DNA from: Bryobacteraceae bacterium
GTDB taxonomy: Bacteria; Acidobacteriota; Terriglobia; Bryobacterales; Bryobacteraceae
Reading direction: 5' to 3'
Assembly: GCA_041394945.1 (NCBI GenBank)
Contig: JAWKHH010000004.1
Span: forward strand, 1,240,001 to 1,304,000
DNA length: 64,000 nucleotides
Shown here in pieces: positions 1 through 8,920 of this stretch. Position 1 is the stretch's first letter. Every line of letters starts with the position of its first letter. Position numbers and translations under genes: made by a program. A model generated the notes under the pieces. That model was given only the letters and a program-made list of their open reading frames with translations. It was not told where the DNA came from and did no database searches.

Positions 1-900
1 ATCGGCGGTGTCGGGCCCGAGGACCGCGTCGACCCCGTCGACCTCGAAGGCCTGGCCGGCGTCAAAGTCTGTCACCGCATCGAATCGCCGTACAAGCTCG
101 CGCACCGCCACTTCCGTCCGGAAGGCGGCGTCATCCGCGTCGGAAAGGCAGAAATCGGCTCTACCGCCATCGCTCTCGCCGCCGGCCCTTCCCTCATCGA
201 GAACCGCCGCCAGATCGAACGCGTCGCCGGGATCGTCGCCGAGGCGGGCGGCCAGATCCTGCGCGGCCGCTGCGACCCCGTCCGACCCGGTTTCGCCGAG
301 CCCGAGCCGATCGAACCGGCGCTCGAAATGCTCCGCCTCGCCGCCGACGCGCATGGACTCGGTGTGCTCGCCGAAGCGTGCGATCCGGCCCAGACCCCTC
401 TCATCGCCCAGTTCGCCGACATCATCCAGGTGAGCAGCCAGAACATGCAGAACTTCCGCCTCCTCGGCGCGGTTCGCGCCGCCGGCAAACCCGTTCTGCT
501 GAGGCGCGGTGTTTCGGCCACGCTCGAGGAACTGCTGATCTCGGCCGAGTTCGTCCTCACGGCCGGTAACTACGACGTCATGGTTTGCGAATGCGGCATC
601 CGGACCTTCGAAAGCCACACCGCGAACACCATGGACATCGGCGCCATTCCCACGCTCCGCAAGTGGTCCCACTTGCCCGTCCTCGCCGACCCCAGCCGCG
701 GCTCCGGCCGCCGCGACAAGGTGATCCCCATGGCTCTCGCCGCCGCCGCCGCCGGCGCTCACGGCCTGCTCATCGAACTCCACCCGGACCCGGACCATGC
801 CCGCGCCGACGGCGGCCAGGCCCTCAGCCCCGCCCAGTTTCTGGAACTCGCCGCGCGGCTCCGTCAACTCGCTCCGGCCGTAGGACGGACCTTCGGATGA
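1..900 (+). CDS. DAHP synthase-like protein, catalytically degenerate (5' partial)
   Basis: The frame is open from base 1, so the start lies outside the window; 299 residues are visible. The fold matches type I-beta DAHP synthases (Thermotoga/Bacillus AroF), including the end of the N-terminal ferredoxin-like regulatory domain (SPYKLAHRHFRP). Those enzymes condense PEP and erythrose-4-P, the first shikimate step. Key residues are lost here: the metal-ligand Cys of AGPC is Ser (190-192), the metal-ligand His of DPSH is Arg (697-699), the KPRTSPY loop is replaced (271-300), the Lys of LKRG is Arg, and ERGIRTF reads ECGIRTF. The Glu/Asp ligand region (ELHPDPDHARADGG) remains. It overlaps tyrA by 4 nt. 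The family is clear, but DAHP synthase activity is doubtful; a regulatory pseudo-enzyme or a new activity is possible. Confidence 0.85.
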   Translation: MGGVGPEDRVDPVDLEGLAGVKVCHRIESPYKLAHRHFRPEGGVIRVGKAEIGSTAIALAAGPSLIENRRQIERVAGIVAEAGGQILRGRCDPVRPGFAEPEPIEPALEMLRLAADAHGLGVLAEACDPAQTPLIAQFADIIQVSSQNMQNFRLLGAVRAAGKPVLLRRGVSATLEELLISAEFVLTAGNYDVMVCECGIRTFESHTANTMDIGAIPTLRKWSHLPVLADPSRGSGRRDKVIPMALAAAAAGAHGLLIELHPDPDHARADGGQALSPAQFLELAARLRQLAPAVGRTFG

Positions 901-1763
901 AAAACGAGGGAACGAACCAAACGATCGATACCGTCGCCATCGTTGGCGTCGGCTTGATCGGCGGGTCGTTCGCCCGCGCCCTCCGCGAGCGCGCAGGTTT
1001 TCACGGCCGTATCCTCGGCGTGAGCCGGCCCGAGTTTGCCGGCGCCGCCGTCAGGGCGGGAGTGATCGACGAAGCCGTCACGCTCGAAGACGCCGCCGCC
1101 CGCTCCGGATTTCTCTACCTCTCGGCGGCCATCGGCCGCATCGCCGCCACCGTCGCCACCCTCGATCCGTACTTGAAAGCCGGCGCGCTCGTCACCGACG
1201 CCGGCAGCACAAAGCGCCGGATCATGGACGCCGGCGCTGCTATCCGCCGCGGCGTCTTCGTCGGCGGCCATCCGATGGCAGGCAAGGAACAACGCGGCAG
1301 CGCCGCCGCGGACCCCGATCTGTTCGCCGGCCGGACCTACTTTCTCACTTTCGCCGCCGAGGACCACAAGCAACTACCGGCGGTTCTCCAGCTTCGCCGC
1401 TGGCTCGGCGCCTTCGGAGCCAACGTTGTCGAGATCGAGCCCGCCGCGCACGACAGGCTCGTGGCGTTCACCTCGCACCTCGGGCAGCTTGCGTCGACCG
1501 GCCTTGCCTTAACCGTGGATAGGCAAGTCGCCGAACGCGCCCGAACCGGCGCCGGCAGCGGCATTATCGACATGACGCGGCTCGCAATGAGTGGATGGGA
1601 TGGGTTATGGTCCGATATCCTGGCCACCAATCATGACGCTATCGGCGCCGCTTTGGATGCCTATATCTCCGAGTTACAACGCATCCGCGCCAACCTCCAG
1701 GGCGACTTCGCCGCTGATTTCGACCGGGCCGCCGCGTTCGCCGCAAAACTGCGAAAATCCTGA
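897..1763 (+). CDS. tyrA: Prephenate dehydrogenase
   Basis: 288 aa. This NAD(P)-dependent enzyme oxidatively decarboxylates prephenate to 4-hydroxyphenylpyruvate in tyrosine synthesis, in the cytosol. An N-terminal Rossmann fold carries GVGLIGGS (about aa 17-24). It is followed by TDAGSTKRRI, the catalytic-region motif GGHPMAG, and the helical C-terminal part with the SHL motif. The start ATG sits inside an ATGA overlap with the upstream DAHP-synthase-like gene, so the two are translationally coupled. No C-terminal ACT domain is visible, so feedback control by tyrosine through such a domain is not expected. The length is typical for a single-domain TyrA. Confidence 0.93.
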   Translation: MKNEGTNQTIDTVAIVGVGLIGGSFARALRERAGFHGRILGVSRPEFAGAAVRAGVIDEAVTLEDAAARSGFLYLSAAIGRIAATVATLDPYLKAGALVTDAGSTKRRIMDAGAAIRRGVFVGGHPMAGKEQRGSAAADPDLFAGRTYFLTFAAEDHKQLPAVLQLRRWLGAFGANVVEIEPAAHDRLVAFTSHLGQLASTGLALTVDRQVAERARTGAGSGIIDMTRLAMSGWDGLWSDILATNHDAIGAALDAYISELQRIRANLQGDFAADFDRAAAFAAKLRKS

Positions 1764-1805
1764 TCCGCAAACCGCGTTTCAGTGCTACACTGGGTCCAAT
1801 CACCT

Positions 1806-1813
1806 GGAGGAGG
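1806..1813 (+). promoter_or_regulatory. Shine-Dalgarno of the Crp/Fnr gene
   Basis: GGAGGAGG lies 5 nt before GTG 1819. It decides that start over an in-frame GTG at 1813 and over much longer upstream extensions. A TACACT hexamer (1786-1791) could be the -10 box. Confidence 0.6.
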
Positions 1814-1818
1814 TGCGA

Positions 1819-2472
1819 GTGGCCTCATCGGCGCTTTTGCCTGCGCAGCCGGCGTTTGCCCCCGTCCGTGGCTGGTGCCCACCATCCACTTACTCGCGCG
1901 GCGATATCTTATTCCGTCAAGGCGACCCTGCGTCGTCTCTTTTTCTCGTCGATTCCGGATTGGTGCGAGTAACCTCTCAACTGGCTGACCGCCGTGAGGT
2001 TGTCCTTCGCGTTGTCCGTGCCGGCGGCTTGGTCGGCGATCGCGTATTGCTCGGCGACACCACCCGCGACGCCACCGCCGAGGTCCTGTCGCCCGCGGCG
2101 ATTCAGGAAATCGCGGCCGATGACTTCCTCGAACGCTCCCGGCTCAGCCCCGATCTCTGGAACTGGTTCACCACACAGCTCGAGCGCCGCATCCACGACG
2201 TCGAACAGCGCCTGCACCTCATCTCGTTCTATCGGGTCCGCCAGCGGCTGATGCTCGTCCTCGCGGACCTCGCTGAGTCGTTCCCAGGGCCGCATCCGAT
2301 CGTCCCGCTCACCCAGAGCGATCTCGCGCAACTGGTCGGCGCGACCCGCGAAACCGCCTCTACCGCGCTGAACGACCTCGAGCGTGAGCACTGCGTCCGG
2401 CTCGGCCGCGGCTCCGTCCAGGTCTTCGACGCGGAGCGTCTTCGGAGCCTCGCATACGGCGAGCCGGCCTGA
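1819..2472 (+). CDS. Crp/Fnr family transcriptional regulator
   Basis: 217 aa from a GTG start supported by a strong Shine-Dalgarno. An N-terminal cNMP-binding beta-roll (about aa 20-125, RGDILFRQG...LFLVDSGLVRV) is followed by a dimerisation helix. The C-terminal winged helix of the Crp type has the recognition region QSDLAQLVGATRETASTALNDLE (about aa 165-190). The cysteine set that builds the Fnr [4Fe-4S] cluster is absent and I do not see the cAMP-contacting RxS motif, so the effector is unknown. It is monocistronic and lies 55 nt after tyrA. The regulon cannot be inferred. Confidence 0.88.
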   Translation: MASSALLPAQPAFAPVRGWCPPSTYSRGDILFRQGDPASSLFLVDSGLVRVTSQLADRREVVLRVVRAGGLVGDRVLLGDTTRDATAEVLSPAAIQEIAADDFLERSRLSPDLWNWFTTQLERRIHDVEQRLHLISFYRVRQRLMLVLADLAESFPGPHPIVPLTQSDLAQLVGATRETASTALNDLEREHCVRLGRGSVQVFDAERLRSLAYGEPA

Positions 2473-2511
2473 CCGCCCATCGGCGCCCGCCCTTGGGCTA
2501 CCATTCCATTT

Positions 2512-2790
2512 ATGGCCTTCGAGTTCGAAAAGACCATGTTCGAGGTGTATCGCGACACGCGCTACGGCGCGAACTACCGCGTCGTCTACTTCACCGAGTT
2601 GCAGGACCACAACAAAGAGTCCGAAATTAACCGCGCCATGGCCGGCGAGCATTTCGTCGACGGCTTCATCCGCGACACCCGGAAAGACGACGCCAAGGAC
2701 ATCATCGACAGCCTGCTCTCCCGCATGAACGGCGGCGAGGCGATGGCGCCCGATCAGTTTCTCGGCGCGCTCGGCGAGCACCTCGCCTGA
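2512..2790 (+). CDS. Small conserved-looking hypothetical protein
   Basis: 92 aa, soluble and acidic, with no signal peptide or membrane segment. The N-terminal half (MAFEFEKTMFEVYRD...) looks like a small alpha/beta fold and the C-terminal half is helical. I do not recognise the family. It lies 39 nt after the Crp/Fnr regulator on the same strand, and its 3' end almost meets the convergent gene that ends at 2798. A TACCAT hexamer at 2496-2501 could be a -10 box. Codon use matches its neighbours, which supports a real gene. Confidence 0.6.
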   Translation: MAFEFEKTMFEVYRDTRYGANYRVVYFTELQDHNKESEINRAMAGEHFVDGFIRDTRKDDAKDIIDSLLSRMNGGEAMAPDQFLGALGEHLA

Positions 2791-2797
2791 ACGCGCG

Positions 2798-3472
2798 TCA
2801 CGAACTCGGCGACGTGGCCACCGCCACCTCGATCGGGAACCAGCCGACGGCTTCCACTGATTGCGCCGCCAGATACCGCACCGTGGCCAGCCGCCGCGGA
2901 TCGTATTCGCCGGCATGCATGGTGAACCAGCCTTCCACCTTGCCCGACACGTTCAGCACGTCCAGGTGGCAATGCATCGCCGCCAGGGCCGCCAGCAGGT
3001 AGTATCCGGATTCGCGCGCCAACTCCACATCCCCGGCCTCGGCCGCCCAAGCGAACACACGGCGATTCCCTTCCACGCTGTCCTCATAGTCGCCCCGATA
3101 GTACAGCAGGATCGACTCGAGGTTGTCGATATGGAAGCCCCACGCAGCGCCGCGGCCCGGAGAAACCGGCGCCCGCCGCGCCAGTCCGATCAGCCGGGTC
3201 GCCCACGCGAAGTCCCGCCGCTCAATGGAGCGCCGGATTTCCGGCAGCACGTGCACCGAACCCGCCAGCATCGCCACGCATGGTATCGCCAGCAGCGCCA
3301 CGAACGATCCGGCCATCACGAGAATCAAAGGAGCGGTCACCACGCCGGAAATCCCCGGCGCCAGGTATCGTCTTGCCGCGATCGAGCATGCTTCGGCTAC
3401 CACCAACGCGCCGCATGCGCCGCACCACAGCAACACGAGCCCCCACGGAATAGCTTGCGTATTATTCCTCAT
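2798..3472 (-). CDS. Hypothetical two-helix membrane protein with helical tail
   Basis: 224 aa. Two hydrophobic segments (about aa 10-32 and 42-70) anchor the protein. The remaining ~150 residues are a soluble, alpha-helical, TPR-like region (for example DFAWATRLIGLARR and HIDNLESILLYYRGDYEDSVEGNRRVFAWA). This resembles helical-repeat membrane proteins, but no named family is recognised. It lies 62 nt after queE on the same strand with no clear terminator between, so it may be read from that operon; a functional link to queuosine is not implied. Confidence 0.6.
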   Translation of the reverse strand: MRNNTQAIPWGLVLLWCGACGALVVAEACSIAARRYLAPGISGVVTAPLILVMAGSFVALLAIPCVAMLAGSVHVLPEIRRSIERRDFAWATRLIGLARRAPVSPGRGAAWGFHIDNLESILLYYRGDYEDSVEGNRRVFAWAAEAGDVELARESGYYLLAALAAMHCHLDVLNVSGKVEGWFTMHAGEYDPRRLATVRYLAAQSVEAVGWFPIEVAVATSPSS

Positions 3473-3534
3473 TTCCTATGTAATCGGTTGCAGCCGCCAC
3501 CGGCTTCACACCGGCTATACAGAAACCAGCGGAC

Positions 3535-4212
3535 TTAGGTGCCTCTCCGGTTCCCGTAGAGCAAGACGTGTAGACGTGGACTCAGGCGAAATCCTTTTTT
3601 CTTACACATTTCGCCGACTCTCTGCGACCGCTCACCGAGGACGCTGGGATCCGTCCCCTCGGGCATCAACAGTACCCTGTCTGGGGAGTATGAAATCGAC
3701 TCGAGCAGCGCGTCGATTTCTTGCAGATCCTCCTCCCCCCGTACGACGAATTTCAATTGATAAGTCCAACCCGCAACCAGCCGCGCCAACACCTCCGGCT
3801 GGAGGCGCAGCCGTTCATGCCGGGCCGCCCATTCACCCGCATCCGTCGGCGTCGAATTGGCGAGCTTCGGCGAGATGCTCATCAGGTCGCACTCCACCGG
3901 CGCGTACACCGTCCCCGCCGTCTCGACTGTGATGTGTTCGCCGGACGCGCGCAGCCGCTGCGTGAGTTCCACGATCTCGGGTGCGATCATCGGCTCGCCC
4001 CCGGTGATCACCGTGTAGCCAGTCGAATGTTCCCGCACATAGGCGCACAATTCATCGAGCGTCCGATGCGAGCCCTCGGGGGCCCACGAAGTGTAAGGAG
4101 TGTCACACCAGGAGCACCGCAGGTTGCATCCGCTCGTACGAATAAATACCGATGGCGCCCCGGCCAACACGCCCTCGCCCTGGATCGAATAGAACAGCTC
4201 GGAGACGAACAT
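3535..4212 (-). CDS. queE: 7-carboxy-7-deazaguanine synthase (radical SAM)
   Basis: 225 aa. It converts 6-carboxy-tetrahydropterin to 7-carboxy-7-deazaguanine in the queuosine/preQ0 pathway. The N-terminal FYSIQGEG substrate motif is present. The [4Fe-4S] triad is Cys29-Cys33-Cys36 (CNLRCSWCDTPY), the CX3CX2C spacing used by standard QueE. ITGGEP and SISPKL motifs follow. It lies 3 nt downstream of queC, whose product acts next on this product, so the order is an operon. Length fits compact bacterial QueE. Confidence 0.95.
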   Translation of the reverse strand: MFVSELFYSIQGEGVLAGAPSVFIRTSGCNLRCSWCDTPYTSWAPEGSHRTLDELCAYVREHSTGYTVITGGEPMIAPEIVELTQRLRASGEHITVETAGTVYAPVECDLMSISPKLANSTPTDAGEWAARHERLRLQPEVLARLVAGWTYQLKFVVRGEEDLQEIDALLESISYSPDRVLLMPEGTDPSVLGERSQRVGEMCKKKGFRLSPRLHVLLYGNRRGT

Positions 4213-4215
4213 CGC

Positions 4216-4917
4216 TTATGGATACGGTAGCGGATCGCGCAGGCCGGCCTCATCGAAACCTTTCCGCCGCAGCAGGCACGAATCGCACGATCCGCACGGA
4301 AGGCCCTCTGGCGTGGGGTCGTAGCAGGAGTGCGTCATCCCGTAGTCGACGCCAAGCTCCGTCCCGAGGCGAATAATTCCGGCTTTCGACAGCTCGATCA
4401 GCGGTGTGTGGATCCGGATGCGCGTCCGCCCCTCGACGCCGGCCCTGGTGGCCAGATCGGCCATCCGGGCGAAGGCCTCAATGAACTCCGGTCGGCAATC
4501 CGGGTAGCCCGAGTAGTCGATCGCGTTCACGCCGATCACGATATCGCTCGCGCCCAGCACTTCCGCCCACGCCAGCGCCAGCGAAAGAAAAACCGTATTC
4601 CGCGCCGGCACATACGTCACCGGGATGCCCTTCCCCATCGCCTCCGCCGAACGGTGCTTCGGCACCGCGATCCCGCTCTCGGTCAGCGCGCTGGCGCCGA
4701 ACAGATCGAGCCGCACCGGAATCGTCAGGTGCCGCGCCGCCCCAACCGATGCGGCCACTCGCGCCGCCGCCTCCAGCTCCGCGCGGTGCCGCTGTCCATA
4801 GTCGAAGGAGAGCGCGTGGCAGGCGAAGCCGCGCGCCCGCGCCCAGGCGAGGCACGTCGCCGAATCCAAACCACCGCTCAGCAGACAGACCGCTGGAGTC
4901 TCAGTCAACGGTCTCAC
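4216..4917 (-). CDS. queC: 7-cyano-7-deazaguanine (preQ0) synthase
   Basis: 233 aa. This ATP-dependent enzyme turns 7-carboxy-7-deazaguanine into preQ0. The N-terminal PP-loop SGGLDSAT (about aa 14-21) binds ATP. The C-terminal zinc site is formed by the cysteines of HSCYDPTPEGLPCGSCDSC (about aa 196-214). Its start overlaps the 3' end of the upstream MFS gene by 17 nt and queE follows after 3 nt, so the three genes form one transcription unit. queD and queF are not in the window. Confidence 0.95.
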   Translation of the reverse strand: MRPLTETPAVCLLSGGLDSATCLAWARARGFACHALSFDYGQRHRAELEAAARVAASVGAARHLTIPVRLDLFGASALTESGIAVPKHRSAEAMGKGIPVTYVPARNTVFLSLALAWAEVLGASDIVIGVNAIDYSGYPDCRPEFIEAFARMADLATRAGVEGRTRIRIHTPLIELSKAGIIRLGTELGVDYGMTHSCYDPTPEGLPCGSCDSCLLRRKGFDEAGLRDPLPYP

Positions 4918-6106
4918 CTCGCCGCGGCAGCGCGCGAGCCAGGAAGAAACCGGCGATCGGCGTCAACGCCAGCAGGCTCAGCACCGCATGCATCGAGTAC
5001 CGGTCCGACGCCCAACCGGTGAGCGGAACGAAGATGAGCGCCGGCAATCCCCACGCAAAGCCCATCATCAAAGCGGATACGGTGCCGGTCTGCCCCGGCG
5101 CCAGTTCCTGCGCCATGATCACGTTCACGGGGATGGTGAACAGCAGCACCAGACCGCCTAGCATCAGCCCCCCCATTGATGCCCACCCGCTGGCGAGAAA
5201 GAACGCGAGCAGGAACGGAACCGAGCCGAGCATCGAGAGCATGATGACGCCCCGGCCGCCGATCCGGTCCGCAAGCCGCCCCCCGAGCAGGCCGCCGATC
5301 GCGCCGAAGGCGAGGTACACCGATAGCGTGTAGTTGGCGTGCGGGATCGTGAGTCCGCGCTCCCGGTGCAGGTAGAGCGGCAGAAGCTGCGCGAATGTCA
5401 CCTGCACGATCGAACGGATGAATACGCAGAAATAGAGCAGTGACAGCGGCCGCCACACCGCGCGCAGCGCCGCGAGGTCGAGCCCGGTGTGCCGCCCGGC
5501 CGGCCGCGGCCCCTCATCGAGCATGCGCCAGAGGAAGATCGAGCACGCCACGCCGGGAACACACGCCATCCATGTGCGCTCATATCCGATCGCCTGTGGC
5601 AGCAGCGAAAAGTAGGTGGGCCCGAGCGCCATCCCGAGTGTCCCCGTGCTGATGAAGAAGGCCATCCAGGTACCGCGCGCCGCCGCCACGCCGTGCGTCA
5701 CTCGCGCCGACGCCTGCGGATGGAACGACGCCACGCCGGCTCCGCCAAGCAACACCAGCGCAAGCGCGGCCGGGTATCCAGGCGCCGAAGGCAGCGCGGA
5801 AAGAAACACGCCCGCCACTGCCGGAGCGAGCACCGTGAACAGGCGCGACCGGAACCGGTCCGACAAGTAGCCATAGAGCGGCTGCGACACCGACGAAGAC
5901 AACAAAAGGATCCCGCCGAGCCAACCCGCCTGCGCCAGGGTGAGCTGCAGCCGCTCCACAAGGTAGGGCTGGATCGCGCCGAGTGCGCCGGCATAAAGAT
6001 CGATAAAGAAATGGCCTATCGAGAGCAGGGCGAGCGAAGCCGCTCCGGTGCGGACCACGGGGGAGGCGGCTGCGGCGTCCAATGGAAGAGCGGGCGAACG
6101 GCTCAT
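4901..6106 (-). CDS. MFS transporter, fosmidomycin-resistance (Fsr)-like
   Basis: 401 aa with about 12 hydrophobic segments. The first half carries GHFFIDLYAGALGAIQPYL, characteristic of the Fsr branch of the major facilitator superfamily, and the loop YGYLSDRFRSR after helix 2. Members export small molecules, including fosmidomycin in E. coli; the substrate here is unknown. It is the first gene of the operon with queC and queE (17-nt overlap with queC), which may only reflect shared transcription. It diverges from the lyase-like gene at 6169 across a 62-nt gap. Confidence 0.85.
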   Translation of the reverse strand: MSRSPALPLDAAAASPVVRTGAASLALLSIGHFFIDLYAGALGAIQPYLVERLQLTLAQAGWLGGILLLSSSVSQPLYGYLSDRFRSRLFTVLAPAVAGVFLSALPSAPGYPAALALVLLGGAGVASFHPQASARVTHGVAAARGTWMAFFISTGTLGMALGPTYFSLLPQAIGYERTWMACVPGVACSIFLWRMLDEGPRPAGRHTGLDLAALRAVWRPLSLLYFCVFIRSIVQVTFAQLLPLYLHRERGLTIPHANYTLSVYLAFGAIGGLLGGRLADRIGGRGVIMLSMLGSVPFLLAFFLASGWASMGGLMLGGLVLLFTIPVNVIMAQELAPGQTGTVSALMMGFAWGLPALIFVPLTGWASDRYSMHAVLSLLALTPIAGFFLARALPRRGETVD

Positions 6107-6168
6107 GAAGAATCGCGCGGTAGCCCCGATTTTCGCACATGGACGGCCATTCTGATATCGTGGCTCCG

Positions 6169-7452
6169 ATGCACAGACTCACTGCGCTCGTGCTGCTGCT
6201 CCCGGCCCTGACGGCGGCCGCCGGCGAGGAACCGCCAACCACCTGGATCGATCCCGATACCGGCCACCGCGTTGTCCGCCTCACCCGGGAAAAAGGCAGC
6301 GCCAGCCTTTACTTCAACCAGAACGGCTACACCGCCGACGGCCAGAAGCTCGTCTACACGACACCGGACGGAATCTCCGTGCTCGACCTCGCCACGCGCG
6401 CCTCGCGTCAGGTCGTCGACGGGCGCGTCCGGATGATCGACGCCGGCCGCCGCACTCCGCGCGTCTACTACATCCGGAACGGCGCGGCCTGGTGGACCGA
6501 TACGGCGTCGGGCGAGTCGGGCAAGATCGGCGACCTCCCCCGGCGCGGCGGCATCTCCACCATCAACGCCGACGAAACCCTCCTCGCCGGCACGTACATT
6601 GAAGGCGACGGCCGCGACTACGACAATCGCCGTCCCGCCAATCCGCCCGCCCCCGGCGCCTCACCGGCCGCATCGCAAGGACACCCGCTCGACCAGCCTC
6701 GCAACAAAGGCCAGATGATGGAGGAGCGCTGGGCCGCCAGACTCCCCATGGGCCTGTTCACGATGAACATCGCCACCGGCGAGGTAAAGACCATTCACCG
6801 CGACAACAGTTGGCTGAACCACCTGCTGTTCTCACCCACCGATCCCAAAATGCTGATGTTCTGCCACGAAGGCCCGTGGCACAAGGTGGACCGTATCTGG
6901 CTCATCGACATCGCTGAAGGCAAGCCCAGGAAGATCCACTCCCGAACGATGGCGATGGAGATCTGGGGGCACGAATTCTGGAGCTCCGACGGCAAGACCG
7001 TCTGGTACGACCTCCAGACGCCTCGCGGCGAGGATTTCTGGCTGGCCGGTTATCGCGTGGATACCGGCGAACGCACCCGGTATCACCTCCAGCGCGACGA
7101 ATGGTCGATTCACTTCAACGCAACGCGCGATGGGAAGCTGTTCGCGGGCGACGGCGGCGACCCGGGTCAAGTCGCCCGCGCCAAGGACGGCCGCTGGATC
7201 TACCTCTTCCGCCCCGAACTGATTCCGAACCGCGGCTTCGACGATCCGTCGTTCGTCAGGCCCGGCGTCCTCCGCGCCGAGCGCCTCGTCAACATGGCGA
7301 AGCACCAGTACCGCCTCGAGCCGAACGTGAGCTTTACGCCCGATCAGAAATGGGTGGTGTTCCGCTCCAACATGTTCGGCGACACCTACGTCTTCGCCGT
7401 GGCGGTGGAGAAGGAATCCCCGGCTACGCCGAATCGAACTCCCGGACGATGA
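6169..7452 (+). CDS. Secreted oligogalacturonate lyase-like beta-propeller protein
   Basis: 427 aa from ATG 6169, chosen because it begins directly with a signal peptide (MHRLTALVLLLPALTAAAG); an upstream ATG at 6139 would add ten residues ahead of it. The mature protein opens with WIDPDTGHRVVRLT and TADGQKLVYTT, as in the oligogalacturonide lyase (PL22-type) seven-bladed propeller. Relatives cleave unsaturated pectin oligomers, but many Acidobacteriota homologues are unassigned, so the activity is inferred. The insert at about aa 160-190 (Pro/Ala-rich) is unusual. Its last 29 nt overlap the convergent gene at 7424. Confidence 0.72.
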   Translation: MHRLTALVLLLPALTAAAGEEPPTTWIDPDTGHRVVRLTREKGSASLYFNQNGYTADGQKLVYTTPDGISVLDLATRASRQVVDGRVRMIDAGRRTPRVYYIRNGAAWWTDTASGESGKIGDLPRRGGISTINADETLLAGTYIEGDGRDYDNRRPANPPAPGASPAASQGHPLDQPRNKGQMMEERWAARLPMGLFTMNIATGEVKTIHRDNSWLNHLLFSPTDPKMLMFCHEGPWHKVDRIWLIDIAEGKPRKIHSRTMAMEIWGHEFWSSDGKTVWYDLQTPRGEDFWLAGYRVDTGERTRYHLQRDEWSIHFNATRDGKLFAGDGGDPGQVARAKDGRWIYLFRPELIPNRGFDDPSFVRPGVLRAERLVNMAKHQYRLEPNVSFTPDQKWVVFRSNMFGDTYVFAVAVEKESPATPNRTPGR

Positions 7453-8764
7453 AGCGGAACTTGCCGGAAGCCGCGGGCGGAATCGCTTCCGGGTACTCGA
7501 AGTCGACCGTCGCCGCGCTGCCGAAATGCGCGCGGATGGTGTCGGAGATCGAGCCCTCCAGTTCGCGCCGAAGGTCCTGCCGCCGGTCGTCCGCGGGCAG
7601 AACAGCGCACGCCGTGAATCGCTCGAAGTCGTGTTGGATCATCCGGTAACGGTGGATGCCGCCGACCCGGCAGAATGCCCGCGCGACGATGGCCCCATGC
7701 ACCACTCCGTTGCGGCTGCGTAGAAAGTCGTACCGCTTCCCTCCGAGCAGCTCCATCGTCTCACCCGGGATTCCGCAGGGGCAAGGTTCGTCCCGCAGGC
7801 GGCCGTGGTCGCCGAGTTCATACCGGATGAAGGGCAGACACCGGCTGAGGAGTGAAGTGAGCACCAGCGATGGAGCCTCGGAGTGGAAATCCTCTTCCTG
7901 CGCCACCACGAAATCGGCCGCCACGTGCATCGATCCGGCGCGGCACTCGAAGGCGATGTTCTGGATCTCGGCGCTGCCGTAGAGGTTGTACGATTTGCAG
8001 CCGAAGGCGCTCTCCACCGCCTGCCGCTGATGGGGAAGGTACTGTTCGGCCGTGCAGAAGACAGCACGGATGTTCAGCGCCTCGCCGCGGGCGGCAAGAA
8101 AACGCGCGAAGACCTCGAGGGAATTCGGATAACCGTATAGAAACCGAATCCGGAGCATACGGATACGGCGCGCCCACCGTGCCATCGCCGCTTCGTTCTG
8201 ACGAAAGGCGTTGAAGTAGAAATTTCGGCTGAGCAGTCCCGACATCCGTTTTCCGAATGACTCCACATCCCGATCGAAACCCCAGAAATGGCCGACTGCG
8301 TCGCCGGGCTCCCAGCCGGCCAGCGCCATGTTGCGCATGGTTCCCGCGCGCCCGGCGAGAACGTACTCCGGATCTCGCGGGAAGATAAGCGGCTCGCCGG
8401 CGGACCCGCTTGTGGACTTCAGGACGCATCGGTCCGCGTCGGCCACGCGGCTGACGAACTCGTGCATCCGGTCCCTCACCGCACGCTTGGTCACCGGGGC
8501 GATCCGCCGCAGGTCTCCGGATGACGCGATTCGCTCGGGCGGCAGGCCAGCTTCTTCAAACAACCGCGCGTATGCGGAACAGTTCCGGATCGCGTACCCG
8601 GCTACGGCCCGCACCGCCTCCAACTGATTCGCCTGCTGCCGGGGCCGGTCGAGATAGATGCCGTCCCGGATCTGTTCGAAAATCCGGTGCGCCGCCCGCC
8701 GGTTGGAGACAGCCGTGGCAAGCCGCAGAACGGCAGGATGGAGGCCGACCGCAGTCGCGCGCAT
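7424..8764 (-). CDS. PaaK/CapK-like AMP-forming ligase
   Basis: 446 aa. It belongs to the phenylacetate-CoA ligase/CapK branch of adenylate-forming enzymes. The P-loop STSGSAGEPL (about aa 114-123), the YGYPNSL region and YNLYGSAEI (AMP-binding motif) are all present, followed by a C-terminal subdomain. CapK-like members act in polysaccharide modification and PaaK on aryl acids; the substrate here is unknown. No CoA or acyl-carrier gene is adjacent. It converges with the lyase-like gene with a 29-nt overlap. Confidence 0.78.
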   Translation of the reverse strand: MRATAVGLHPAVLRLATAVSNRRAAHRIFEQIRDGIYLDRPRQQANQLEAVRAVAGYAIRNCSAYARLFEEAGLPPERIASSGDLRRIAPVTKRAVRDRMHEFVSRVADADRCVLKSTSGSAGEPLIFPRDPEYVLAGRAGTMRNMALAGWEPGDAVGHFWGFDRDVESFGKRMSGLLSRNFYFNAFRQNEAAMARWARRIRMLRIRFLYGYPNSLEVFARFLAARGEALNIRAVFCTAEQYLPHQRQAVESAFGCKSYNLYGSAEIQNIAFECRAGSMHVAADFVVAQEEDFHSEAPSLVLTSLLSRCLPFIRYELGDHGRLRDEPCPCGIPGETMELLGGKRYDFLRSRNGVVHGAIVARAFCRVGGIHRYRMIQHDFERFTACAVLPADDRRQDLRRELEGSISDTIRAHFGSAATVDFEYPEAIPPAASGKFRFIVREFDSA

Positions 8765-8920
8765 TTATGAACCAGAACGAAAAATGAGTGAGTCGGCCCG
8801 GACCCTCTAATGCCTTGAACCGCACCGGGCAGACTGAGGCCAGTTTATCATCCACCGCCGGGACGGGTCCACGGCGGAACTCGCGGTATCGGAAACGCAA
8901 ATCGCGCCGATAAAGGAGGC

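Noticed and set aside
864..1373. Long antisense reading frames over tyrA and many other genes
   Set aside because: High-GC coding DNA produces long open shadow frames; they lack ribosome sites and domain similarity and follow the codon structure of the real gene.
6107..6168. Possible preQ1 riboswitch ahead of the MFS-queC-queE operon
   Set aside because: Only 62 nt separate the divergent genes and I see no preQ1-type pseudoknot there; the operon also makes preQ0 rather than importing preQ1.
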